Position numbers and translations under genes: made by a program. From Dehalococcoidia bacterium (GTDB taxonomy: Bacteria; Chloroflexota; Dehalococcoidia; JAUYDP01): a DNA stretch of 8,954 nucleotides. The notes below the pieces were generated by a model. That model searched no databases, was not told where the DNA came from, and saw only the letters and a program-made list of their open reading frames with translations. Position 1 is the stretch's first letter. Every line of letters starts with the position of its first letter. The DNA lies in contig JAUYDP010000408.1 in assembly GCA_030691805.1 (NCBI GenBank), positions 1 through 8,954 of the forward strand, written 5' to 3'. Positions 1-6,380 of the stretch are shown here, one piece after another.

Positions 1-1275
1 GGGCAATTGCACCACGTCACCCTTATATCCCGCGATCCTGGGATAGGCGAAGACCCCTCCCAGATAGGGCGCCTGTTCGAAGATGATCACCCCGTGGCCG
101 CGCTCGGCAGCGGTAATAGCCGCCTGCATGCCGGCGGGGCCTCCTCCCACCACCACCACTCGCTTCCTTTTCGAGGACTTTCTAATCCTTAGAACACCCT
201 CCCGGCCGGTGAATGGGTTGACCGTGCAGGCCCGGCCTAGGCCTTTAACCCCTGACCCAGAGCAGTCCTGTAGACAGTAGATACAGCCCCGAATATCCTC
301 CGGCCTATTCTGGCGGGCCTTGGCAGGCCAGTCAGGATCGGCGATAAAGGGCCGGGTGAATGCTATGAAGTCGGCCTGTCCGGATGCCAGGATGGCCTCA
401 GCCGCATCCGGGCCTTTGATCTTGCCGACGGCCACTATAGGGATCCCCACCGCCTCCTTTATCTGGGCGGCCAGGGGTGCCAGGGGAGCCGGCGGCGCGG
501 CCTGTGGGGGCAAGGCCCACCGCCTGGTGTCAGCGGTCCCCGCGCTTACCAGTATCGAGGCGACGCCTTCCTTCTCCAACATGGCGGCCACGGCCTGGGC
601 CTCTTCTACATCGAACCCTTCCGGCAGAAACTCTCGCACGCTCAACTTGACCTGGATGGGGAACTCCGGGCCAGCGCTTTTCTGGATGGCCTTCACCACC
701 CCCAGAAGAAACCGTGCCCGGTTTACCAGGAATCCGCCGTATTCGTCAGTGCGGTGATTATAGACCGGCGAGAGGAGACGGGAGACCAGCTCTCCCCAGC
801 CCGCCTGCACCTCGACGCCATCAAAGCCAGCCTCTCGGGCCCGACCGGCAGCATCGCCGAACGTCCGAATTATTCTCCCCAGCTCAGCGGCGTTAGCCCG
901 CTCGTATAGGCGGACCCTCGCCTCAGCAGAGCCAATTTGGGCCGGGTAGTTCAGGTGAAAGAAGGCCCTGGCTCCCTCCCCATGGATGGCCCTGGTGAGG
1001 CGAATGAGACCTGGTAAAAAGGCATCTTCATCTATCCGAAGCTGGGCGCCTCCCCGGTAATCGCGGGGGAAATCAAGGCAGGGACCCTCCACCACAATGA
1101 GGGCCGCCCCTCCCTTGGAGCGGGCCCGGTAGAACCCGACCAGTCGGTCCGTTACCTGGCTGTCAGCAGCATAGTGGGTGGGGTAAACACCCATGATAGC
1201 CCGGTTCCGGAGACGCAAGCCTCCTATGCGTCCGGGCTGGAAGAGGGTAGGATAAAGCTGCGTTTTATCAACCAT
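1..1275 (-). CDS. NADH:flavin oxidoreductase / 2,4-dienoyl-CoA reductase-like enzyme, partial (C-terminus outside window)
   Basis: This is an Old Yellow Enzyme family oxidoreductase of the long FMN/4Fe-4S/FAD type (2,4-dienoyl-CoA reductase, trimethylamine dehydrogenase); 425 codons are visible. The N-terminal TIM barrel opens with LFQPGRIGGLRLRNR and contains SPVYNHRTDEYGG. A cysteine cluster C331-x2-C334-x3-C338-x11-C350 has exactly the spacing of the E. coli FadH 4Fe-4S site, and VVVVGGGPAG (373-382) begins the FAD/NAD(P) fold. The ATG directly follows the deacetylase stop (TAGATG), so translation is probably coupled. The barrel is atypical: the usual HxGR motif reads HLNY (107-110), the segment after it is short, and the usual HxxxGY/SEGY motif is AGWGEL (158-163), with Glu where the catalytic Tyr is expected. 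The fold and cofactors are secure; the substrate is unknown, and fatty-acid dienoyl-CoA reduction is doubtful. Confidence 0.9.
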   Translation of the reverse strand, partial: MVDKTQLYPTLFQPGRIGGLRLRNRAIMGVYPTHYAADSQVTDRLVGFYRARSKGGAALIVVEGPCLDFPRDYRGGAQLRIDEDAFLPGLIRLTRAIHGEGARAFFHLNYPAQIGSAEARVRLYERANAAELGRIIRTFGDAAGRAREAGFDGVEVQAGWGELVSRLLSPVYNHRTDEYGGFLVNRARFLLGVVKAIQKSAGPEFPIQVKLSVREFLPEGFDVEEAQAVAAMLEKEGVASILVSAGTADTRRWALPPQAAPPAPLAPLAAQIKEAVGIPIVAVGKIKGPDAAEAILASGQADFIAFTRPFIADPDWPAKARQNRPEDIRGCIYCLQDCSGSGVKGLGRACTVNPFTGREGVLRIRKSSKRKRVVVVGGGPAGMQAAITAAERGHGVIIFEQAPYLGGVFAYPRIAGYKGDVVQLP

Positions 1276-1959
1276 CTACTTACGCATCTCCAGGCGCTTG
1301 AATCCTTCCGCAAGCGGCACCCCGGCCTTCTCTCCGAATACAGTAGCCCATTCCGTCATCAGGCTGCGCCAACTTTCCAGTGAGCGCATCTGGCTCTCGT
1401 GACAGGCCAGGGCATTTAGCTTGGTCTCGAAGGTCGTGGAGATGTCCACGTAACTGTCGGCGTTATCGGAGGAGAAGAGAAAAATCTCTTTCACCTTGTG
1501 AGGCTCCAGACCCTCCGCCAACAGCTCAGGATGATGTAGCGGGTCCCTGGAGTAAGGGAAGACCGCATCCATGGTAACTAGCCCGACGATACGGTGGTCC
1601 CGATGTAGCTGGTAGTGGCGATAGGGGTCCATGGTAAAGACAATATCTGGCCGGTGTTTCCTGATGAGACGAACCAGGTCCTGCCGGAAGCCATAGGAGT
1701 CTTCCAGAGCGCCATCGGGATACCCCAAGAAGACCACTTCCTGGACACCGAGCACACCCGCGGCGCACCACTGCTCACCCTTGCGCACCTGTGTCAGCCG
1801 TACAGGCGACAGAGATGGGTCAGGGGTGCCTTTGTCCCCATCGGTGCAAACCACGTAGGTAACATGCGCACCCTCTTTAACCTTGAGAGCGATAGTTCCT
1901 GCACACCCAAACTCCGCGTCGTCCGGATGAGCCACTACGACCATGATATTTTCTGCCAC
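1276..1959 (-). CDS. LmbE/PIG-L family zinc-dependent N-deacetylase
   Basis: This 227-residue protein belongs to the PIG-L/LmbE family, which removes N-acetyl groups from GlcNAc-containing glycosides and includes MshB (mycothiol) and BshB (bacillithiol). The zinc site is visible: AHPDDAEFGCAGT near the N-terminus gives H11 and catalytic/ligand residues D13-D14, and HRDHR (119-123) gives the second histidine. The late ALACHESQ segment is also typical. The length fits the BshB-like branch. The start is GTG at 1959, with AAGGAG six bases upstream (1966-1971). The gene abuts the downstream oxidoreductase with no spacer, and lies about 180 bases of repeats below the MshA-like glycosyltransferase, whose product it could deacetylate; that link is an inference. 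It could instead act on another acetylated sugar or on a non-sugar amide. Confidence 0.88.
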   Translation of the reverse strand: MAENIMVVVAHPDDAEFGCAGTIALKVKEGAHVTYVVCTDGDKGTPDPSLSPVRLTQVRKGEQWCAAGVLGVQEVVFLGYPDGALEDSYGFRQDLVRLIRKHRPDIVFTMDPYRHYQLHRDHRIVGLVTMDAVFPYSRDPLHHPELLAEGLEPHKVKEIFLFSSDNADSYVDISTTFETKLNALACHESQMRSLESWRSLMTEWATVFGEKAGVPLAEGFKRLEMRK

Positions 1960-1965
1960 ACACTG

Positions 1966-1989
1966 CTCCTTGATCAGACTAAGTCAAGG
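1966..1989 (-). promoter_or_regulatory. Ribosome binding site of the deacetylase gene inside a short inverted repeat
   Basis: On the minus strand CCTTGA (1989-1984) and TCAAGG (1973-1968) form a perfect 6-base inverted repeat around a 10-base loop. The second arm overlaps AAGGAG (1971-1966), which lies six bases before the GTG start at 1959. If the stem forms in mRNA, part of the ribosome site is paired. The palindrome at 1989-2017 abuts it. The bases are certain; any regulatory role is inferred. Confidence 0.4.
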
Positions 1990-2017
1990 TAGGGCGTCCA
2001 CTAAGGGACGCTCCTAC
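1989..2017. repeat. Dispersed palindrome, copy 1 (TGTAGG-type family)
   Basis: Read on the minus strand, GTAGGAGCGTCC, loop CTTAGT and GGACGCCCTAC form a long hairpin of about 11 pairs with one bulged base. The GTAGG edge and CT..GT loop match the copies at 7700-7891 and 8169-8194, though the stem sequence differs. It sits between the glycosyltransferase and deacetylase genes. No U-rich tract follows, so it is not a classical terminator. Confidence 0.65.
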
Positions 2018-2026
2018 GACCCACAA

Positions 2027-2123
2027 CCAGCCCTGGAAAGGGCCTGCTATCCAATAAACGATAACTTGGATAGGGAGGGGCTTTCTAGCCCCGCAACCCA
2101 GCCCTGGAAAGGGCCTGCTATCC
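2027..2123. repeat. Pair of 26-base direct repeats with hairpins, 71 bases apart
   Basis: CCAGCCCTGGAAAGGGCC followed by TGCTATCC occurs at 2027-2052 and again, identical, at 2098-2123. Each copy contains GCCCT-GGAA-AGGGC, a 5-pair stem with a GNRA-type tetraloop when read on the plus strand. Between the copies are two more perfect inverted repeats: CTATCCAA/TTGGATAG (2047-2054 and 2066-2073), and GGGGCT-TTCT-AGCCCC (2077-2092). After each copy, similar GATAAC-containing sequence follows, which suggests a duplicated unit of about 71 bases with a partial second copy. The block lies just downstream of the glycosyltransferase stop codon. Confidence 0.75.
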
Positions 2124-2140
2124 GGGATAACAACCGGCTA

Positions 2141-3382
2141 TCAAGAGAGACAGGCCGCGCCGGCGCCACAGCAGTCCGGCCAGCCCTGGCTGAGGTCTTC
2201 GTACATAGCTTGGACACGGGTGGCGATGTTAGGCCAAGCGTACTTCTCCACCGATTTCCGGGCCGCCCGGCTAAAATGCTCCCGCAACATGTCATTACCC
2301 AACAGTGTCTCCAGCCTCTCGGTGAAGGGGTCCGGACATCTCCATGGCACCAGGAAACCCGTCTCGCCATCCCGGACTATCCCGGTCAGCCCACCCACCC
2401 TCGAAGCGATTATCGGGGTGCCGCAAGCCAGGGCTTCAACCGCGACCAGGCTGAAACTCTCATAATAGGATGGAACGACGCACAGGTCGGCTGCATTATA
2501 ATAAAGGGGGAGCTCTTCTTGGTCCAGGGACCCCAGGAATGCCACCTGATTGGCAATGCCCATCTCATACGCCATGGCACGATACTTGGAAAGCCCTTCG
2601 TCGCCTTCCAGGCTGCCACCGACAACCAGTACCTTTAACCCCTCCCGGTCCTCCAGGCGCGCCACTGCCTGGAGCAGAATATCCAGACCCTTGAGAGGGT
2701 CCATCCTCCCTACGAAAAGGACGATACGCCGGCTGTTAAGACCCAACCTGCGGCGGGCGAAGTCCTTTCCTACCGGCCGGAAGAGGTCCAGGTCCACCCC
2801 GCAGGGGATTATCTCAATCTTGGCCGGCGAAGCCCCATAAAACCGGACCAACTGGGAACGCTCGTGGTAGTTGGGGGCAACCAGGCGGTCCGCCGTAGCC
2901 ACGACCTTACCCTCCCCCTCTATGCGCAGAGCCGGCTCTCGCTCGCCCAGCCTGGCATGGTTCTTAACCTCCCCCAGGGTGTGGAACATAGCCACGTGGG
3001 GAATACCCCATTGCGTTTGGAGCCGGTGGCCAGCCAGTCCGGAGAGCCAGTAATGGCTATGGACCAACCGATACCTCAGGTCTTGTTCCTGTGCAAAGCG
3101 AAACAGGTTACGAGTTATCTCTGGCAGATAGCAGTAGACCTGAAGTTTATCCATAGGCTCGGCCGGGCCGCCCGGCACGTGGATAACCCTTGCACCGTCG
3201 CCCAGGGGAACGATGGTGGGCGTATGCGGGTCAGTACGCCGCGTGAATATGTCTATCTGAAAGCCTCTGCCGGGCAATTCCATGGCCAGCTGCCCCACGT
3301 ATACGCTCATGCCACCCGCCTCTCGCTCTCCCAGGCGCGCCAGCGGCGAGCTATGTAAAGCCAGGGTAGCTATCCGGCACAT
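2141..3382 (-). CDS. GT4-family glycosyltransferase, MshA-like
   Basis: This is a 413-residue retaining GT-B glycosyltransferase that should use a nucleotide sugar. It resembles MshA (UDP-GlcNAc:inositol-phosphate GlcNAc transferase) and sucrose-phosphate synthase relatives. Visible motifs are LALHSSPLA with GGMSVYV (23-29), HSHYWLSG (108-115), FHTLGEVKN (133-141), VGRMDPLKG (224-232) and the C-terminal EX7E pair E308/E316 in PSYYESFSLVAVEALACGTP. K79, Y111, T135 and R153 fall where, as I recall, MshA holds the inositol phosphate. I chose ATG 3382, two bases after the preceding stop, with AGAAGG at the right distance upstream; an in-frame start at 3406 would overlap that gene and lack this site. 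The tail (WPDCCGAGAACLS) has three cysteines beyond the normal family end. The acceptor is unproven; exopolysaccharide or glycolipid synthesis is also possible. Confidence 0.9.
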   Translation of the reverse strand: MCRIATLALHSSPLARLGEREAGGMSVYVGQLAMELPGRGFQIDIFTRRTDPHTPTIVPLGDGARVIHVPGGPAEPMDKLQVYCYLPEITRNLFRFAQEQDLRYRLVHSHYWLSGLAGHRLQTQWGIPHVAMFHTLGEVKNHARLGEREPALRIEGEGKVVATADRLVAPNYHERSQLVRFYGASPAKIEIIPCGVDLDLFRPVGKDFARRRLGLNSRRIVLFVGRMDPLKGLDILLQAVARLEDREGLKVLVVGGSLEGDEGLSKYRAMAYEMGIANQVAFLGSLDQEELPLYYNAADLCVVPSYYESFSLVAVEALACGTPIIASRVGGLTGIVRDGETGFLVPWRCPDPFTERLETLLGNDMLREHFSRAARKSVEKYAWPNIATRVQAMYEDLSQGWPDCCGAGAACLS

Positions 3383-3384
3383 CT

Positions 3385-4377
3385 CTAGGCCTTCTGCACC
3401 AGGCAACGATATATGGGCACGTCCACGCCTCCCATCTCGTACTTATAGTGTTCGGCGCCGCGAAGAAAATCAAATCGCTTCATGCCCGTCTCGATAGCGT
3501 CGCGTATACAAAACGCCTTGAGGAGGAGACCGACGGAGAGCCAACCATAGGAAAGGTCATAACCACTATTGTAGAGCAATATTTCCTGCCCATACTTGAA
3601 ACATAGGGCCGTGGAGACCCGTTTCCCGTCAACTTCCATGAAATAAAGCTTGGCCCAGTCCTTGGCGGCCAGCCGGCCAAGCATGTCCCGGAAGAAGGCT
3701 TCCATCCGGAGGTCCATGAAAGCTGCCTTTTCCGGGCTGCTGGCCCGGAGAAGGCGCAGGAAATCGTCCATCCCGGCGGCTATGCCATCCCCTTCGAGGG
3801 CATAATACCGGAAGGTGTCATTCTGCTCCAGGCGTCTTATCTTGCGCCGAAGCTCATGGCGGTGCTTCTTGTCGAGGGAGGCCAGGAAGTCCTCCCAGGC
3901 GCCGGGCAACTCCATGCCGGGTGAGACGTTTTCCTGCTCCAGGGCCACGGTTAGGCCCATCCTCTGGGCCAGGGCGGGCAGATGCGTCAGCGTGGGAGAG
4001 GCTGCTGGCAAACAATGGAGGTCCAGGGATTCCCAGTCTTCAGACTTCAGCGCATCTAGAAATGCCGGGTAAAAGACCTCCTCATGTCCGGCGTTGAACA
4101 AGAAGTCCAGATAATCGCTCACGTCTGGGTTTCCGATAAAGCAGATAACGCCGCCTCGACGGCGCAGCGGAGCGATTCCAATAGGGCGGCCCTTCCCCCT
4201 CACAGACATCAAGAGAAGCTGCCAGCCTTCCTCTCGTAGGTTCCGCCAGCTTAGCTCCTGCCACTCAGGCGTAGAGAAAATGCTCCGGACCTGGCTCTGG
4301 TCGAGAAGCCCCCCCCATTCGGGAGCAAGGGCTGCAAAGTCCTCTCTCTGAACGACTACAGTGACTTCTCCAAGCAA
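3385..4377 (-). CDS. FemAB/CelD-like acyltransferase (GNAT_6, BioF2-like domain)
   Basis: This 330-residue protein has the layout of the GNAT_6 (BioF2-like/CelD) family, related to FemAB aminoacyltransferases. The N-terminal half (about 10-120) carries the STPEWQ and GRPIGIAPLRRR segments typical of these proteins. The middle has the basic helix SLDKKHRHELRRKIRRLE (167-184), and the C-terminal half has LYNSGYD (268-274) and FDFLRGAEHYKYEMG (302-316), the family's hallmark ending. Members transfer acyl or aminoacyl groups in envelope polysaccharide and glycolipid synthesis. The start is a TTG 11 bases after the folE stop, preceded by TAAGGG at good spacing. The stop lies two bases before the glycosyltransferase ATG, so the three genes look co-transcribed. 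The acyl donor and acceptor cannot be told from sequence; acylation of the neighbouring enzyme's glycoside is an inference. Confidence 0.85.
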   Translation of the reverse strand: MLGEVTVVVQREDFAALAPEWGGLLDQSQVRSIFSTPEWQELSWRNLREEGWQLLLMSVRGKGRPIGIAPLRRRGGVICFIGNPDVSDYLDFLFNAGHEEVFYPAFLDALKSEDWESLDLHCLPAASPTLTHLPALAQRMGLTVALEQENVSPGMELPGAWEDFLASLDKKHRHELRRKIRRLEQNDTFRYYALEGDGIAAGMDDFLRLLRASSPEKAAFMDLRMEAFFRDMLGRLAAKDWAKLYFMEVDGKRVSTALCFKYGQEILLYNSGYDLSYGWLSVGLLLKAFCIRDAIETGMKRFDFLRGAEHYKYEMGGVDVPIYRCLVQKA

Positions 4378-4388
4378 AAAGCTCGCCC

Positions 4389-4949
4389 TTACCGTCTTTG
4401 CAGGAGGGAAAGGAATTCGGCCCTGGCCGCCGGGTCCGTGTCGAAGCTTCCACGGTTCGCCGACGTCACCACCTTGCTGCCAGCCTTCTTGATGCCGCGC
4501 ATAGTCATGCAGAGATGCTCGGCTTCGATAACTACCGCTACCCCCTTAGGGTCCAACCCCTGGAAGATGGTGTCGGCGATCTGGCTCGTCAAGCGCTCCT
4601 GCATCTGAGGCCGTCTGGCCAGTATCTCGATAACCCGGGCCAGCTTACTGACCCCCACCACCCGGCCGTTGGGTATGTAAGCGATATGGGCCATGCCGTA
4701 GAAAGGCAGGAAGTGATGTTCACACATCGAGTAGAAGGGGATATCCTTGACCAGGACCATTTCCTGGAGCCCTTCCTCGAATCCTACCGACAGCACCTCC
4801 ATGGGATCACAGTAGATTCCCTGAAAGAGCTCTACGTACATCTCGGCTATCCGCCTGGGAGTGCCCTTCAGCCCTTCCCTGAAAGGGTCCTCCCCGATAG
4901 CCTCGATAATAGCCTTTACGGCTTCCCTTATTTGGCCTTGGTCTATCAA
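4389..4949 (-). CDS. folE: GTP cyclohydrolase I
   Basis: FolE converts GTP to 7,8-dihydroneopterin triphosphate, the first step toward folate, tetrahydropterins and, in many bacteria, 7-deazaguanines. Key residues are clear in the 186-residue product: SMCEHHFLPF (74-83), VSKLAR (100-105), RRPQMQERLT (112-121), and EHLCMTMRG (144-152). The zinc ligands are C76, H79 and C147, with the same spacing as E. coli C110, H113 and C181. I place the start at TTG 4949 because AGGAGG (4960-4955) lies five bases before it, and homologues begin near the following IDQGQIREAV. A TTG at 4970 would add seven residues but has a poorly spaced AAAGGG. The gene follows the tandem-repeat region and heads the folE-acyltransferase-glycosyltransferase group; whether pterin chemistry is linked to the others is unknown. 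Confidence 0.95.
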   Translation of the reverse strand: MIDQGQIREAVKAIIEAIGEDPFREGLKGTPRRIAEMYVELFQGIYCDPMEVLSVGFEEGLQEMVLVKDIPFYSMCEHHFLPFYGMAHIAYIPNGRVVGVSKLARVIEILARRPQMQERLTSQIADTIFQGLDPKGVAVVIEAEHLCMTMRGIKKAGSKVVTSANRGSFDTDPAARAEFLSLLQRR

Positions 4950-4952
4950 CAA

Positions 4953-4960
4953 CTCCTCCT
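4953..4960 (-). promoter_or_regulatory. Ribosome binding site that decides the folE start
   Basis: AGGAGGAG on the minus strand is the best Shine-Dalgarno sequence near folE. It lies inside the longest possible reading frame (starting at 4970), so it argues for initiation at TTG 4949, five bases after AGGAGG, rather than at 4970. Confidence 0.55.
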
Positions 4961-5047
4961 GGTAGCCCAAACCCTTTCCCTTTTCGCCCAGTCCACCCCC
5001 ATTTTACACCAATTACGCCAACGAAGACCAGCTAGTCATAGGAGAAA

Positions 5048-5202
5048 TACGGGGGACGCCCCCGTACCCCCGGCCTGCGGCGCTTGGCTAGATCGGGGGA
5101 CACCCCCGTTCTCCCCCTTCGGCGCTTGGCTGGATCAGGGGGCACCCCCGTAACCCCGGCCTGTGGCGCTTGGCCAGGTCGGGGGACACCCCCGTAACCC
5201 CG
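5048..5202. repeat. 42-44 base tandem repeat with GC-rich hairpins, about 3.5 units
   Basis: Units begin at 5050 (44 bases), 5094 (42), 5136 (44) and 5180 (partial, about 23). Each starts with a variant of CGGGGGACACCCCCGT, a 6-pair stem with a 3-base loop (5 pairs in the third unit), followed by a C-rich stretch and then CGGCGCTTGGCTGGAT or a close variant. In the first unit the stem extends to TACGGGGG/CCCCCGTA (5048-5066). The array ends exactly at the YjfC-like ligase stop codon, filling most of the gap before folE. There is no run of U after the hairpins. The short unit and near-identical whole units, without unique spacers, exclude a CRISPR array. Confidence 0.85.
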
Positions 5203-6360
5203 TCAGTCCTCGATCAGATGAGGGACGAAGCGGCTCCAGTTGCGGGTGACCCACCCCTCCGCCTCCCGAATGCCCATCCCGGCGGCCTCCCCTTCGATAA
5301 CCCAGCTACCAATGACGGGATAGAAGCCGTCGAAAACGGGGAGCGGCGAAAATGCCTGATAGACAAAACCCTCTTGGCCATAGCCCCCTGGGGTCTCAAG
5401 GGCGGAGCCTGGGGTAACTACGCTAATATTGGACCCTTCCCTACCCAGGATGGGCTTGCGCACATACGCCTGCATATCTCGGGGACCATCCAGATAGGTT
5501 GGGAGAAGGTTGGGGTGGCCGGGGTATAGCTCCCACAGGACGGCCAGAATGCCCTTGTTTGACAGGAGCATCTTCCAGATAGGCTCTATCCATTGCATAT
5601 CCTTATAGCTCTCCAGGACGTGCGGGCCGAATTCTTCCTGTAGAATCCACTCCCAGGGATAGAGCTTGAATATGCTCCTGATGCGGCGGTCCTCCAGGTC
5701 CAGAAACACTTTCCCCTGCTGGTCCCAGCCGATATCGTCCACCAGCAGGGCCGCCGTCTGGATGCCGGCTTGCTCGGCGGTGTCCCTAAGGTAGTTGGTG
5801 GTCATCATGTCTTCGCTATCGGGGTTATAGGCGTGGGCGAAGTGCAGGACTTCTCCCCACAGGTAAGGTCTCAGCCTCTTCCAAGCCTCGATGAGGCGCT
5901 CATGGATGGAGTTGAACTGGTCCTTTCCCGGAAACCGCTCCTCCAGCCACTGCCATTGAATCACCGCCGCCTCCAGGACCGCCGTCGGCGTATCGGCGTT
6001 GTACTCCAAAAGCTTGGGTGGAGAGTCTCCGTCCCACCAGAAGTCGAACCTTCCGTAAATTGAAGGCTGGGCCTCCTCCCAGGTCTTTATGATACGGGGG
6101 ACCGCCTCCTTGGGGATCGCTAGCTCGCCAAAACGGCCTTTAACTATCACGTGTTGGGCTGCTTCGATGCAGAGCTGGTGGAGCTCGTTGGTGACTCGCT
6201 CCAACTCCAGGACCGACTCCATCCTAAAGCTGTAGTAAGCTGTCTCATCCCAATAAGGGATAACCTGGCCGTCCGGCATAGCCGTATGGTGGAACGTTAG
6301 GCCGAGCGCTTCGACCTTGGTTTCCCAGTCCGGGCGCGGCGAGACTGCAATCCTTCGCAA
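5203..6360 (-). CDS. yjfC: YgiC/YjfC-family ATP-grasp ligase (glutathionylspermidine synthase-like)
   Basis: This 385-residue protein matches E. coli YgiC/YjfC (about 386 residues) along its length. It corresponds to the synthetase half of glutathionylspermidine synthase and lacks the amidase domain. Such ATP-grasp enzymes activate a carboxylate as acyl phosphate and join it to an amine; YgiC and YjfC themselves have no firmly assigned substrate. Visible landmarks are R104/D106 with LLEYNADTPT (E119, N121), resembling the RxD...ExN metal/substrate pattern of the synthase, then KLYPWEW (232-238), SNKGILAVLWE (267-277), VRKPILGREGSN (300-311) and GMGIREAEGW (361-370). Start is TTG 6360, since LRRIAVSPRPDW aligns with the family N-terminus; its ribosome site is weak. 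It lies 20 bases after the lipoprotein gene, so coupling is likely. The symbol reflects family and gene order, not proven function. Confidence 0.9.
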   Translation of the reverse strand: MRRIAVSPRPDWETKVEALGLTFHHTAMPDGQVIPYWDETAYYSFRMESVLELERVTNELHQLCIEAAQHVIVKGRFGELAIPKEAVPRIIKTWEEAQPSIYGRFDFWWDGDSPPKLLEYNADTPTAVLEAAVIQWQWLEERFPGKDQFNSIHERLIEAWKRLRPYLWGEVLHFAHAYNPDSEDMMTTNYLRDTAEQAGIQTAALLVDDIGWDQQGKVFLDLEDRRIRSIFKLYPWEWILQEEFGPHVLESYKDMQWIEPIWKMLLSNKGILAVLWELYPGHPNLLPTYLDGPRDMQAYVRKPILGREGSNISVVTPGSALETPGGYGQEGFVYQAFSPLPVFDGFYPVIGSWVIEGEAAGMGIREAEGWVTRNWSRFVPHLIED

Positions 6361-6380
6361 GTTGCTGATTTCGCTCGGGA

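Noticed and set aside
2077..2092. GGGGCT-TTCT-AGCCCC hairpin as an intrinsic terminator
   Set aside because: On the minus (coding) strand it is followed by TCCCTATCC, without a run of T.
1943..2638. 231-codon open frame on the plus strand
   Set aside because: It crosses the repeat-filled gap and runs antisense to the glycosyltransferase C-terminus; it is best explained as a shadow frame in GC-rich DNA.
3383..3406. Earlier in-frame start for the glycosyltransferase (3406)
   Set aside because: It would overlap the end of the acyltransferase gene and add MPGAEGLE, which is absent from the family's usual N-terminus; the ATG at 3382 has a well-spaced AGAAGG.
5001..5006. TAAAAT on the minus strand as a -10 box for folE
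   Set aside because: No good -35 hexamer lies 16-18 bases upstream (GGTCTT at best), so the promoter cannot be supported from sequence alone.
4398..5153. 251-codon open frame on the plus strand
   Set aside because: It is antisense to folE, whose motifs are complete, and continues into the tandem repeats. Its translation shows no recognisable domain.
5050..5202. CRISPR-like regular repeats
   Set aside because: Whole 42-44 base units repeat head to tail with no unique spacers, and no cas gene is nearby.
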